Shown here in pieces: positions 1 through 8,862 of a stretch of 59,090 nt of DNA; the stretch's first letter is position 1; the number at the start of each line of letters is the position of its first letter. The stretch comes from Chloroflexota bacterium. Its GTDB lineage: Bacteria; Chloroflexota; Anaerolineae; UBA4142. The stretch is taken from assembly GCA_016208315.1 (NCBI GenBank), contig JACQYF010000088.1, positions 1-59,090 of the forward strand, read 5' to 3'. Position numbers and translations under genes: made by a program. The notes below the pieces were generated by a model. The model did not search any database. It saw nothing but the letters and a program-made list of their open reading frames with translations, and was not told the origin of the DNA.

Positions 1-126
1 CTCTCTCTGAAAGTGCTGGCGACCAAGTTGAACAAGACGCTCTACGAAGTCAAGACCGATCTCTTACGCGATTATCTCCGGGCGGAATTGCGGCATCCGC
101 ATGTTTCTGCTTTTCAGCCCGCCTGA
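1..126 (+). CDS. C-terminal end of an unrecognised protein (partial)
   Basis: An open frame enters from the left edge and stops at TGA 124-126, giving 41 residues rich in Leu, Lys and Arg. I see no family signature in so short a piece. It runs toward the act operon (tail to tail), so it is not actF, which would be expected on the minus strand here. The beginning lies outside the window. That it is a real gene is inferred only from the open frame and from the palindrome that follows it. Confidence 0.4.
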   Translation, partial: LSLKVLATKLNKTLYEVKTDLLRDYLRAELRHPHVSAFQPA

Positions 127-164
127 GCGAAAGTCCTAATAGTAAGACACGGGCGACCGAGGTC

Positions 165-240
165 GCGGCAACCCATGGCCAAGTCGGCCTTCGCCGACTG
201 ATTCCAGGCGACGGAGGTCGGCTTTGCCGTGGGTTGCGGC
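165..240. repeat. Intergenic cruciform-like inverted repeat
   Basis: Outer arms of about 15 bp (165-179 and 226-240) are imperfect inverse copies built on GCAACCCA/TGGGTTGC. An inner perfect 7-bp hairpin pairs AGTCGGC at 182-188 with GCCGACT at 193-199. It lies between two convergent genes and probably acts as a bidirectional terminator or is a dispersed palindromic element. There is no T-run. Confidence 0.6.
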
Positions 241-258
241 GATTTCGAATCGCCCAAT

Positions 259-861
259 CTACGGCCCTCCGAGTTTCAAGCGCTCGTCCGGCGGCACGTC
301 GTTGATCGTCGCGTTCTGGCTGAGCTGCAGCGCGCGAATGTACGCGATGATCGCCCAACGATCGTTGACCGGAATCTGCTCCGCATAACTCGGCATTCGG
401 CCAAACCCGTTCGTCATCACGTCGAAAAAGTGGCCGACCGGCGCGCTCCGCAGCCGCTCTTGATGAAAGGTTGGCGGAGCCGGGAACCCGCGCTGCACGA
501 CCAACCCGTTGCCGCTGCCCGTGCGACCGTGACACGGCGCGCAAAAGATGTCAAAGCGTTGCTGCCCGCGCAGCAGGATGTCTCCAGTCACGGGATACGG
601 AAACGTGGTGACATTGGCGTTGCCCACCCTGCCGGTGAACAACGCGCTATCGTCCTGAAGATGCCCGCGCGCGACCGTGTCCGGCACCGGCTGCTGCGCG
701 GATTGGCCATCGCGAAAAAAGTTGCTCGGCTCCAACGGATTGTATCGCGGCTGGCTGCCCATCATCTGAAAGGTCATGTTCTGATTGCAGGCGACGAGAA
801 AGAAAACAGACAACAGGCAACAGATGAGAAACCTACAAACCCGTTTCCTACTGCGGAACAT
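259..861 (-). CDS. actE: Alternative complex III, monohaem cytochrome c lipoprotein ActE
   Basis: 200-residue predicted lipoprotein with a hydrophobic leader ending in lipobox LVAC (Cys25). It carries one haem c motif, CAPCH (Cys107, Cys110, His111), and a plausible distal Met ligand at Met156 in GRMPSY. Alternative complex III oxidises quinol and passes electrons to a periplasmic or lipid-anchored acceptor; ActE is one of its cytochrome subunits. It is the last gene of the act operon here and overlaps actD by 14 bp, implying translational coupling. No actF follows; the next sequence is a palindrome and an opposing gene. Family assignment is strong from the gene order actA-B-C-D-E. Confidence 0.9.
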   Translation of the reverse strand: MFRSRKRVCRFLICCLLSVFFLVACNQNMTFQMMGSQPRYNPLEPSNFFRDGQSAQQPVPDTVARGHLQDDSALFTGRVGNANVTTFPYPVTGDILLRGQQRFDIFCAPCHGRTGSGNGLVVQRGFPAPPTFHQERLRSAPVGHFFDVMTNGFGRMPSYAEQIPVNDRWAIIAYIRALQLSQNATINDVPPDERLKLGGP

Positions 862-1387
862 CCGATACCCCTTGCGCGCCCAAACTCTCCAAGAACCGCC
901 GCGTCGCGTCCGGATCGAATTTCGGATCGCGGGCCTGGATCACCAAAAAGAAACGGTCGCGCGTCGCCATCGCAAAACGCGGGACGTTGAATACCGAATG
1001 ATATGGCATCGGCAGTCCGTTCAGAGCCAGCATTCCAAACACCGCGAACAGCGCGGCGACCAAGATGGTCATCTCGAAAATCACGGGCACGAACATCGGC
1101 CACGAATTGAGCGGACGCCCGCCGACATTAAGCGGATAGGCAATCACCGAAACATAGTATTGCAGCGCGAACCCCGAAACCGCGCCGATCACGCCGCCCG
1201 CGAGCACGAGCGGCGGCACCCACGTGCGCCTAAACCTGAGCGCCTCGTCCAGCCCTTCTACCGGGTAAGGCGTGTACGCGTCAACTCGCCGGTAACCCTC
1301 GTCGCACGCGCGCTGGGTCGCGGCGAGCAGCATGTCGGGGCTGGCAAATTCGGCCATCAGGCCGTAGAGGTGCGGATCGGATTTCAT
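848..1387 (-). CDS. actD: Alternative complex III membrane subunit ActD (DUF3341)
   Basis: 179 residues with two predicted transmembrane helices (about 57-80 and 97-120) and the DUF3341 opening PHLYGLMAEF. In this family the protein anchors ActE and the peripheral subunits to the membrane. I chose the ATG at 1387, where the conserved region begins; an ATG nine codons earlier (1414) lies in repeat sequence and would add MTCDLRRVT, which looks repeat-derived. It overlaps actE and is separated from actC only by a repeat. Confidence 0.9.
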   Translation of the reverse strand: MKSDPHLYGLMAEFASPDMLLAATQRACDEGYRRVDAYTPYPVEGLDEALRFRRTWVPPLVLAGGVIGAVSGFALQYYVSVIAYPLNVGGRPLNSWPMFVPVIFEMTILVAALFAVFGMLALNGLPMPYHSVFNVPRFAMATRDRFFLVIQARDPKFDPDATRRFLESLGAQGVSDVPQ

Positions 1388-1505
1388 GGTCACACGTCTC
1401 AAGTCGCAAGTCACAGGTCACAAGTTTCAGGTCGCAGGTCGCAAGCTAAGGTCGTGGGACTTGGGACTTGGGACCTGTGACCTGTGACTTGGGACCTGTG
1501 ACCTG
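1388..1505. repeat. Mirror-arm tandem repeat, AAGTCRCAGGTC family
   Basis: The left half (to about 1446) is a run of degenerate 7-8 bp units of the type CAAGTCG/CAGGTCA. The right half (about 1453-1505) consists of similar units on the opposite strand, so the two halves can fold on each other. The right half lies inside the 3' end of actC and encodes its repetitive tail. The same unit family recurs one-armed at 40257-40302. Units are too short, and have no spacers, for CRISPR. Confidence 0.85.
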
Positions 1506-2825
1506 CTCCGCCAGCAACTCGCGCATTTCGGAAATGGAGATCATCGGCAAAAAGCGGATGAAGAGGAACATGAGCGCGAAGAACAACCCAATCGAACCGG
1601 CGAAGGTCGCGATGTCCCAAATCGTCGGCGAGTACAGGCCCCACGCCGACGGCAGAAAGTCGCGACTCAGACTCTGAACGACGATCACAAAACGCTCGAT
1701 CCACATGCCCGTGTTGATGATGAGCGAGATGACGAAGAGGAGCAGGATGTTGGCGCGCACTCGCCGCAACCACAACAACTGCGGGATGGCGACGTTGAAC
1801 GCCAGCAAGACCCAAAACCACGGCGCATACGTTCCGAACGCGCGATTCGACATCGTATACTGCTCGAAAATACCGCCGCTGTACCAGGCCATAAAGTTTT
1901 CCATCACGTACCCGTACGCGACCACGAGACCGCTCGCCAGCATGAGGCGCGCCATGTTGTTGAGGTGCCGCATCGTCACGAAATCTTCCAGGTGATAGAA
2001 CTTGCGGAGCGGGATCGCAATCGTGAGCACCATCGCAAAACCGGAATAGAGCGCGCCGGCGACAAAGTACGGCGGAAAGATAGTCGAGTGCCAGCCCGGA
2101 ACGACCGTCACCGCAAAGTCCATGCTGACGACGCTGTGGACCGAGACGACGAGCGGCGTCGCCAGCGCGGCGAGCAAAAAGTACGCGCGCTCAAAGCGCG
2201 CCCAGTGCCGCGCGTCGCCGCGCCAGCCCATCGAGAGCAAGCCGTAAAACATTTGCGCCAGCGGCCGCGTGGCGCGGTCGCGCAAGGTCGCCAGGTCGGG
2301 TATCATGCCGATGTACCAAAATAAGAGCGAAACTGCGCCATACGTCGCGATGGCGAAAAAATCCCAGATGAGTGGGCTGCGAAATTGCGGCCACATGCCG
2401 GTGACGCTCGGATAAGGTATCAGCCAATAGAAAAACCACGGGCGCCCGAGGTGCAAGATCGGAAACATCGCCGCGCACGCGACCGCGAACAGCGTCATCG
2501 CTTCGGCAAAGCGGTTGATGGACGTGCGCCACTGCTGGCGCAAAAGCAGCAGGATGGCCGAGATCAAAGTCCCCGCGTGCCCGATGCCGATCCACCAAAC
2601 AAAGTTGACGATGGCAAAGCCCCACGCCACCGGTACGTTGACGCCCCAAATCCCAACGCCTTGCACGAGCAGCCACGTCACGGCCGCAAACAAAACCATG
2701 ACGAGCAGGAACGCGATGGCGAACCCAAAGTACCAGCCGCGCGGCGTCCCGCGCAGCACGATCGAGCTGATCTTGTCGGTGATCGAGCCGAACGTGTGCC
2801 CGGGCGCAAGGACGGGGGCGCTCAC
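1446..2825 (-). CDS. actC: Alternative complex III integral membrane subunit ActC (NrfD-like)
   Basis: 459-residue polytopic protein of the NrfD/PsrC family with about ten predicted helices; this subunit carries the quinol site of alternative complex III. The frame is open upstream to 3332, but that part is a shadow of actB. I start at GTG 2825, where GTGA overlaps the actB stop and the conserved sequence soon begins (TDKISSIVLRGTPRGWYFGF). The last residues (VTGPKSQVTGPKSQVPRP) are encoded by the adjacent tandem repeat, so the native C-terminus has probably been extended or replaced. Conserved helices are intact. Confidence 0.92.
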   Translation of the reverse strand: MSAPVLAPGHTFGSITDKISSIVLRGTPRGWYFGFAIAFLLVMVLFAAVTWLLVQGVGIWGVNVPVAWGFAIVNFVWWIGIGHAGTLISAILLLLRQQWRTSINRFAEAMTLFAVACAAMFPILHLGRPWFFYWLIPYPSVTGMWPQFRSPLIWDFFAIATYGAVSLLFWYIGMIPDLATLRDRATRPLAQMFYGLLSMGWRGDARHWARFERAYFLLAALATPLVVSVHSVVSMDFAVTVVPGWHSTIFPPYFVAGALYSGFAMVLTIAIPLRKFYHLEDFVTMRHLNNMARLMLASGLVVAYGYVMENFMAWYSGGIFEQYTMSNRAFGTYAPWFWVLLAFNVAIPQLLWLRRVRANILLLFVISLIINTGMWIERFVIVVQSLSRDFLPSAWGLYSPTIWDIATFAGSIGLFFALMFLFIRFLPMISISEMRELLAEQVTGPKSQVTGPKSQVPRP

Positions 2826-5800
2826 ACCAGCTCCGGGTTCGGGTTTCTCACCGCCGCTTCGTACGTCGTGCGCGGGTGGGTGTTGAGTTCGGCGAGGAGC
2901 GCGTAATCGCGCGGGCTGGCTTTTTGTTTCGCGACGCGGCTGTTCGGGTCGTTGATGTTGCCGAAGGTGATCGCCTGCGCGGGACACGCCGCCGCGCACG
3001 CGGTCACGATCTCGCCGTCGCGGATGGGGCGGTTCTCGCGTTCCGCGCCAATGCGCGCGACGTTGATGCGCTGGACGCAGTAGGTGCATTTTTCCATCAC
3101 GCCGCGGCTTCGCACACTCACGTCGGGATTCCGCATCGGCTTGAGCGATTCGGTCGTCCAGTCCGAGAATTGTAAAAAGTTGAACCGCCGGACTTTGTAC
3201 GGGCAGTTGTTCGAGCAATAGCGCGTGCCGACGCAGCGGTTGTAGACCATCTCGTTCAGACCCTCGCCGCTGTGAACCGTCGCGGCCACTGGGCAGACGA
3301 CTTCGCACGGCGCATCCTCGCAGTGCATACACGGCACCGGCTCAAAGTACGTTTCGGGATTGGCGCGGTCGCCGCGATAGTACGTGTCAATCCGAATCCA
3401 GTGCATCTCGCGCGCTTTCAACACTTGGTCTTTGCCGACGACGGGGACATTGTTCTCCGCCTGGCACGCGACCACGCACGCGTTGCAGCCGATGCAGGCA
3501 TTCAGGTCAATCGCCATCCCCCACGCGTTGCCCTCGTACTTGTACCGCGGAAATAGCGAACTAGGAACTTGCGGCTCGCCTTCTTTCGCAAACTCTGGGT
3601 TCTCGACGAATTCGTCCAAAGTTGTGGCACGAACCAGATCGCGGCCTTCCATGAGATTGTGCTGCTGCACCGAAGCCAGCTCGTACTTTTCATCAAGTTT
3701 GCGTAACTCTAGCCCGCGCTCAAACCACGGCGCGCCGGAAGTGCGGAGCAGGTACGCGTTGTAACCGATGCCCGCGCCGACTCGGCCCCCTTGCGTTCGA
3801 CCGTAGCCGAGAAAAACGGCCGCCGAATCGTCCGGTTGGCCGGGCGTGATCCAAACGGGCGCGCGCAGCGCGCGCCCGGCATAACGCAGCTCGATCATGC
3901 TGGCGCGCGTCGCGCCGCCTTGGCCCGCAAACTCTTGCTCCAATTGCAAACGCTCCGCGGTCGCGGGGCTGACCAAAACGACATTGTTCCACGTGAGCCG
4001 CGTCAATGGCTTGGGCAATTCTTGCAGCCAGCCGTTGTTGGCATAGCGACCGTCGTGAATCGTCGGATCGGTTCGGAACGTCACTTCGAATAGAGGTTGC
4101 GTGGACGGCGGGGGCGCGAGCGCGGGCGGCGGCTGATCGCCCCAGCCGGTCGTCAACGTCGGCGTGCGCGTCTTTGACGCAGAGTTTGGGACGATGCCGT
4201 CGTGCAGTGCCTTGCGCCAGGACAATTCGAAATCCCCGGCTGGGAATTGCGCTTTCCAATAGTTCTGAACGATGTCGTGTCCCGACATGTCCGGCGCGTC
4301 GCTCAACGCGGCGAGCAGTTCGTGCGCGGATTTGCCGCCGTACAGCGGCGCGATCATCGGTTGAGCGATGGTGACCGTGCCATCGTACGCGCGCGCATCG
4401 CTCCACACTTCGAGTTCGTGCGCCTGCGGAATGTGCCACTGGCACAGCGCCGCGGTTTCGTCGCGATAAAGCCCCGCATGAACGCGCACGCCCGCTTTCG
4501 CCAAATAGTCGCGAAAACGCAAATCGGCAGGCGCGTTGTAAACCGGGTTGCACCCGATCATCATCAGCATTTGGACGCGACCGTCGGACAAGTCGGCGAC
4601 GAGGTCGCGCAGCGAAGCCATTTGATCGGTCGGATTTTGCTCGACGGGGTCGGCGTAAACGACCGTCTGGCCTGCGTTGCCGAGCGTCGCGTTGATCGCG
4701 TGCGCGATGGCGTGAACGATGGGCGGCTGGCTTTCGCCGGCAATGACGATGCTGCGACCCGCACGCGCCTTGAGATCGCCTGCAAGCGCGTCAACCCATT
4801 TCGGCGGGACCTGTGCGGGAGGTTGGCCGCGCGAAATCCGCGGGACGCCGAGCGCGTTCGCCAGCGCGCGGGCAAACCCTTCAATGTCCGCGGCGCGGAG
4901 CGGCAGGCGATGATCGCTCTTTGCGCCCGAGATCGTCGGGCTGCTCTCGACGACGTACAGCCGGTTCATCGTTTGCGTTTGCCCCGGTTCGACGATGCGG
5001 CGCGCCGCAAAATCGCGCGCATAGCGCAAACTGCCCGGCTCGGAAATCAGGAAATCGGAATCGAGCGCGAGAATGACGTCGGCGCGGTCGAACCGGTAAA
5101 GCGTCTCGACGGATTGGCCGAAAGCAAGGCGCGCGCCGGCGCGGGTGTTGTCGCGCGTCGCCGGTTCGTATTGGTGCCACTTTGACGCGGGAAAGGTCGC
5201 GAGGAGTGATTTCATTTGGTTCGCGAAGGTGGGTGATGTCACCGTCTCGGTGAGAATCCGCAGGCCCGCGCCGCGCGTCGCACGCTGCTCGTCGAGCGCC
5301 GCGCGGAACTGGCGCAGGAAATTGGCGTAGGTGCTAATCTGCCCGTTGAAGAGGACGACCTGCGAACGGTCGGGATCGTAAAGCGACAGAATGGCCGCCT
5401 GCATGAACGCATCGGTCGCGCCGAAACTCGCGGGGTGATCGGGATTGCCTTCGATCTTGGTGGGGCGCCCCATGTGATTTTCGACGAGCACGCCACGCGC
5501 ATAGCCGCCGTGCGTCAGCGCGCTCGCGTAATACAGCGGCTTGCCGGGCACGATTTGCTCCGGCTGCGAAACGTAAGGCACGATCTTTTCCGCGGGCGCG
5601 CGCACGCCGCACGCGGAAAGCCCCGCCAGCGCGAGCGACGCGCCGAGCACTTTGATAAATTGCCGCCGATTCATTGAGCCGTCAATCACCGCGGCATAGC
5701 GCGGGTACTCGCGGCGTAGCAGCGCTTGGAACTCGGGCGTATCGGCCAACTCGTCGAGCGAGCGCCAATACTCCCGGCCGGAGATGCTTTTCAGTTTTTC

Positions 5801-5827
5801 AGAGATCGAAGCGAGCTTGTCGTCCAT
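2822..5827 (-). CDS. actB: Alternative complex III iron-sulfur subunit ActB
   Basis: 1001 residues. A Tat motif NRRQFIKVLG (Arg54-Arg55) and hydrophobic stretch near the N-terminus point to export. The first two thirds resemble a molybdopterin oxidoreductase fold, as is known for ActB, which lacks the cofactor. The last third carries ferredoxin-like cysteine clusters: CIGCNACVVACQ (near residue 775), CMHCEDAPCEVVCP, CVGTRYCSNNCPY, and CTYC with CAAACP. It transfers electrons within alternative complex III. It overlaps actC by four bases and is separated from actA by a mirror-arm repeat of about 100 bp. A Met at residue 52, just before the twin arginines, is an alternative start. Confidence 0.93.
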   Translation of the reverse strand: MDDKLASISEKLKSISGREYWRSLDELADTPEFQALLRREYPRYAAVIDGSMNRRQFIKVLGASLALAGLSACGVRAPAEKIVPYVSQPEQIVPGKPLYYASALTHGGYARGVLVENHMGRPTKIEGNPDHPASFGATDAFMQAAILSLYDPDRSQVVLFNGQISTYANFLRQFRAALDEQRATRGAGLRILTETVTSPTFANQMKSLLATFPASKWHQYEPATRDNTRAGARLAFGQSVETLYRFDRADVILALDSDFLISEPGSLRYARDFAARRIVEPGQTQTMNRLYVVESSPTISGAKSDHRLPLRAADIEGFARALANALGVPRISRGQPPAQVPPKWVDALAGDLKARAGRSIVIAGESQPPIVHAIAHAINATLGNAGQTVVYADPVEQNPTDQMASLRDLVADLSDGRVQMLMMIGCNPVYNAPADLRFRDYLAKAGVRVHAGLYRDETAALCQWHIPQAHELEVWSDARAYDGTVTIAQPMIAPLYGGKSAHELLAALSDAPDMSGHDIVQNYWKAQFPAGDFELSWRKALHDGIVPNSASKTRTPTLTTGWGDQPPPALAPPPSTQPLFEVTFRTDPTIHDGRYANNGWLQELPKPLTRLTWNNVVLVSPATAERLQLEQEFAGQGGATRASMIELRYAGRALRAPVWITPGQPDDSAAVFLGYGRTQGGRVGAGIGYNAYLLRTSGAPWFERGLELRKLDEKYELASVQQHNLMEGRDLVRATTLDEFVENPEFAKEGEPQVPSSLFPRYKYEGNAWGMAIDLNACIGCNACVVACQAENNVPVVGKDQVLKAREMHWIRIDTYYRGDRANPETYFEPVPCMHCEDAPCEVVCPVAATVHSGEGLNEMVYNRCVGTRYCSNNCPYKVRRFNFLQFSDWTTESLKPMRNPDVSVRSRGVMEKCTYCVQRINVARIGAERENRPIRDGEIVTACAAACPAQAITFGNINDPNSRVAKQKASPRDYALLAELNTHPRTTYEAAVRNPNPELV

Positions 5828-5833
5828 GTGAGC

Positions 5834-5938
5834 AAGTTGGGAAGTGGGAAGTGCCTAAAGTGCCTAAAGTGACTTGCCACCTCACTTCGCACTTTAGGCA
5901 CTTAACTTCGCACTTTGGTCACTTCCCACTTCGCACTT
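5834..5938. repeat. Mirror-arm tandem repeat, AAGTGCCTAAAGTG family
   Basis: The left arm contains degenerate AAGTGGGAAGTG/CCTAAAGTG units and the right arm their reverse complements (CACTTTAGGCACTT, CACTTCCCACTT). It fills the whole actA-actB gap and touches the actA stop. It could form a long RNA hairpin that tunes readthrough from actA to actB. Confidence 0.85.
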
Positions 5939-6587
5939 ACCGGTGACACACCGTACAGTCCGTCTTGATCTGAACGTTGTATTCTTTCATCAACTTTTCG
6001 CCTAACGCCCTTTGGTTGGCGGGCGGCTGATAGGTGATGTTGAAAACCTGATCGCGCGGGCGGAGATACGCGGCCGGATCGCGATGGCAATTCAGGCACC
6101 ACTCCATTTGCAGCGTTTCGGCTTTGGCGGTCAGCGCCATTTGTTCGATCGGCCCGTGACACGCGGCGCAGCCCACGCCTTTCGCGACGTGAATGCTGTG
6201 ATCGAAATAGACATAGTCCGGGAGCGCGTGGACGCGATTCCAAACGAGCGGCCGGCCCGTGGCGTAACTATCGCGCACCGGCGCGAGCGCCGGACTGTCC
6301 GCCCAAATCTGCGCATGGCAATTCATGCAGGTTTTGGTCGGGGGTATTCCGGCAAAGGCGGAGGTCTCGACGGAAATGTGGCAGTAGCGGCAATCCAGCC
6401 CATCATCGGCGACGTGCTGCTTGTGGCTGAACGGCACCGGCTGATTCACGGGGTTGCCGACTCCGGTCGCGTAGGAGGAGCGCACGAAAATGCCCATGGC
6501 GAGGACGAGCGCGGCGAGGATGAACACTGCGCCAAAGATGCTCAGTCGGGAAAAAGTATTGGCGCTGCGGTGAAAGACCTGGGGCAT
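5937..6587 (-). CDS. actA: Alternative complex III pentahaem cytochrome c ActA
   Basis: 216 residues with one N-terminal membrane anchor (about 16-35) and five CXXCH motifs: Cys66-His70, Cys87-His91, Cys140-His144, Cys164-His168 and Cys211-His215, the last almost at the C-terminus. This matches the pentahaem ActA that, with ActE, carries electrons out of alternative complex III. It is the first gene of the minus-strand operon. Five haems and anchor are intact. Confidence 0.93.
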   Translation of the reverse strand: MPQVFHRSANTFSRLSIFGAVFILAALVLAMGIFVRSSYATGVGNPVNQPVPFSHKQHVADDGLDCRYCHISVETSAFAGIPPTKTCMNCHAQIWADSPALAPVRDSYATGRPLVWNRVHALPDYVYFDHSIHVAKGVGCAACHGPIEQMALTAKAETLQMEWCLNCHRDPAAYLRPRDQVFNITYQPPANQRALGEKLMKEYNVQIKTDCTVCHR

Positions 6588-6606
6588 CGCGTTCTCCCCT
6601 CAGCTT

Positions 6607-6948
6607 TCAATGTGAGGGCCGTGGAACGTGGACGCCGAGCTTGCGGAGGACTTGGGCAATCCGCCGGTTCCAGCGTGGCGGTTCGGGCAAAGTCAAGAGT
6701 GTTTGCCGCAGGGTTCGGCGGAAAACGGGCGAGGGCTGCGCATTGCCAATCGCGCGCAGGGCGACCGCTGTCTCTAGCAACGGGGCAAGCTGGACAGCCT
6801 GGTCCGGGTACTTGACCAGGCAGTCGGCTACCGTAGCTTGAAAACGGACAATGTCTTCCAGACAGGTGCTTAGAATACCTTCAAATCTCGAATCCGAATC
6901 CGGCGCCGCATCTGCCGTCGCACCATTTCTTTCTAGCTGTTGACGCAT
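6607..6948 (-). CDS. DUF5667-like small protein
   Basis: 113 residues resembling the DUF5667 pattern seen in Chloroflexota: a short helical domain with LEDIVRFQATVADCLVKYP, then QLAPLLETAVALR and an FRRTLRQTLL segment. In relatives this domain often sits next to sigma factors or before a membrane domain; here there is neither, so its role is unknown. Start ATG 6948 follows an AGGTG five bases upstream; a start 12 codons earlier (6984) is possible. It ends 19 bp from actA on the same strand and may be cotranscribed with the act operon. Confidence 0.65.
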   Translation of the reverse strand: MRQQLERNGATADAAPDSDSRFEGILSTCLEDIVRFQATVADCLVKYPDQAVQLAPLLETAVALRAIGNAQPSPVFRRTLRQTLLTLPEPPRWNRRIAQVLRKLGVHVPRPSH

Positions 6949-7276
6949 CTCACACCTGTCGGACCATCGCTTCGGGAGCCACACCGTCCCTCAAATTAGC
7001 CAGAATACATCACTATCGTTAGAACGAAGAAACGGATGGCTTCGTTACTACTTTGACAATCGCCCGCGGCTCGCGTTCGTCGCCGCGGTCACCACTGCAA
7101 ATGGGGTCTTGGATTCCCGAATGGTAGGGTATGACCCTATAGACCGACGCGTTGCTTTGTGCGATGATGAGCGGCGACCGGGCGTTTTCCGTAATAACTC
7201 TGTGGCTGACTCGTTACTAAATATGTCGGCAAGTCAAAGGTACGCGTGGCACTGTCGCGAACATCGAGGGGGCAAC
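6949..7276. other. Divergent intergenic spacer
   Basis: About 330 bp between divergent genes. An open frame runs through it from 7109 into the next gene, but it lacks a convincing start or conserved residues, so I treat it as leader. No strong promoter pair, RNA or repeat stands out. Confidence 0.4.
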
Positions 7277-8428
7277 ATGGCAGCATTCGACCCAAGCGTT
7301 CCCGATTCCCGGGCCTGGCGGTCCGGAACAATCCTTTGGTACCCAACTCTATTCGCAATCGGTCTCATCCTGTTCGTGACGCTCTCGGCCCAGTTTGCGC
7401 CCGCGCCGGCGCTCCAGACCATGGTCGGCTCATCCGCGGGCGGTATGGCCGCCAACGACCCAACTGCCGAACTCGTCGCACAGTCCGAGCGGCTGTTGAG
7501 GGCCATAAGCCGCGTGCCCGCGTCAACCCCACAGCTCATCCAAGGATTCCAGCACGATCAGGGCATCGCCCGCCGGCTTGGCGCGATGATCACGTTGCAG
7601 CAGCGAGACCGCCAAGCGACCGCCGCGCTCATCGCCGCGCTGGCTGATCCGAACCGCGGCGTACGTGTCGCGGCGATCCAAGTGCTCGGGTGGCAGCAAG
7701 CGAAGGCAGCGATTGAGCCGTTGCTGAACGCGACGTTTGATGCCGACGTTCAGGTCCGTGAGCAAGCCGTTTGGGCGCTGGGCGAGATGGGCGCGCTAGA
7801 AGCGGTGCCGCGCCTGCACGAACTCCAGATCGCGCAATCGAGCTTTTACGTCCAACAGAGCGCGTATTTGGCGGAACAGCGGCTGGTTGAGGCGGTGGCG
7901 GCGGCCCTGAATTTGGGACCTTCAGAAGTTCATTTGTTGGCCGCCACGCGAGCCAACGGCTGGGCATACGCACTGACAGCAGATCAATTGTACCTTCGAC
8001 GGTCCGGCGTTTGGCAAGCGGTTGGAGGACTACCGGACGCGGCAATCGGTCTATCCGTGGGGCTGGATGGCACGTTGCTCTATTTGGCGACCGTCTCGTC
8101 CGGGCTGTATCGGAGCCGCGATGGCGGGCAAAGTTGGGAGCGCGTTCGACTCGACCTCAAGCCCCTAACAGAATTCGCCGTGACGGGCGTTGTCGTGAAT
8201 TCGCAAAACGTCAAACAGGTCTATATTGCCGTGGCCGCTGCGGAGCTGCCGAGTAATCGTCCGAGTTCGATGGGGATTTGGGCGAGCGACGACGACGGCA
8301 AAAGCTGGACGCTGTTACCCGGCGCGCCTCAGGATTACGCGACCACGCGCCTCGTCTTGGAGCCGGCGGCGCCGAATTACTTGTACGGTCAGACCGGCGT
8401 TGGGACTTGGCGCTATACGCTCAAGTAA
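7277..8428 (+). CDS. Membrane-anchored HEAT-repeat and beta-propeller protein
   Basis: 383 residues: a transmembrane helix near the N-terminus (WYPTLFAIGLILFVTLSAQF), a HEAT-like region (ALIAALADPNRGVRVAAIQV, VREQAVWALGEMGALEAVP), then a propeller-type half with BNR/Asp-box-like segments (YRSRDGGQSWERV, WASDDDGKSWTLL). Probably an extracytoplasmic scaffold; no catalytic residues are seen. ATG 7277 has GAGGGGG just upstream; the longer frame from 7109 has no such site. It heads a plus-strand run of stress-type genes. Confidence 0.75.
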   Translation: MAAFDPSVPDSRAWRSGTILWYPTLFAIGLILFVTLSAQFAPAPALQTMVGSSAGGMAANDPTAELVAQSERLLRAISRVPASTPQLIQGFQHDQGIARRLGAMITLQQRDRQATAALIAALADPNRGVRVAAIQVLGWQQAKAAIEPLLNATFDADVQVREQAVWALGEMGALEAVPRLHELQIAQSSFYVQQSAYLAEQRLVEAVAAALNLGPSEVHLLAATRANGWAYALTADQLYLRRSGVWQAVGGLPDAAIGLSVGLDGTLLYLATVSSGLYRSRDGGQSWERVRLDLKPLTEFAVTGVVVNSQNVKQVYIAVAAAELPSNRPSSMGIWASDDDGKSWTLLPGAPQDYATTRLVLEPAAPNYLYGQTGVGTWRYTLK

Positions 8429-8452
8429 ACGATAGGCGAAAGGAGCATTCGA

Positions 8453-8812
8453 ATGGGTTACGCATCTCAAGTACTGTCTGCCTCCGCCGTCCTGGGAAAC
8501 CCAGTCAAGACGCCCAGTGGCGAAAATCTTGGCACGGTCGAAGAACTGATCATTGACCCCGATACCGGCCAGATCGTCGGGGCGCTCCTTGCGCGCGGAG
8601 GCGCCGTGAAAGAGAAGGATGGGCTATCGGCGATTCCCTGGCATGCGCTGACCCTGTCGCCGATGGACGGCGCCATCTACGTGGACGCCCGAGTCTTGGA
8701 GCACCCGCTCCGCCGCGCCGCCGATTGGCCCGAGACGGGCAAACCGCGCTGGTCGCATAACGTGGTGGTTTATACGTCTTCCGTTTACAAAGGGTCCGGG
8801 GAAGCCAAATAA
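8453..8812 (+). CDS. PRC-barrel domain protein
   Basis: 119 residues matching the PRC-barrel fold: LGNPVKTPSGENLGTVEELI followed by DPDTGQIVGALLARGG and AIPWHALTLSP. PRC barrels bind RNA or proteins (RimM, photosynthetic reaction centre H), and stand-alone copies are common in stress gene clusters. AAAGGAG precedes the ATG. Exact role unknown. Confidence 0.85.
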   Translation: MGYASQVLSASAVLGNPVKTPSGENLGTVEELIIDPDTGQIVGALLARGGAVKEKDGLSAIPWHALTLSPMDGAIYVDARVLEHPLRRAADWPETGKPRWSHNVVVYTSSVYKGSGEAK

Positions 8813-8862
8813 CCCTTTCAACCTATACTCCAATCTCCGGACGCGCAACTAGGAGATGGAAC

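Noticed and set aside
1388..1505. Tandem repeats that at first resemble a CRISPR array (also 53945-54052 and 32760-32841)
   Set aside because: Units are 7-12 bases, contiguous and degenerate, with no unique spacers; the second half is inverted; no cas genes are nearby.
2826..3332. N-terminal 169-codon extension of ActC
   Set aside because: It lies fully inside actB and is compositionally a shadow; GTG 2825 overlaps the actB stop and fits ActC homology.
4202..5185. Long plus-strand open frame opposite actB
   Set aside because: An antisense shadow of a GC-rich gene: Arg/Ala/Val-rich, no family features, no ribosome-binding site. Many similar shadows were left out.
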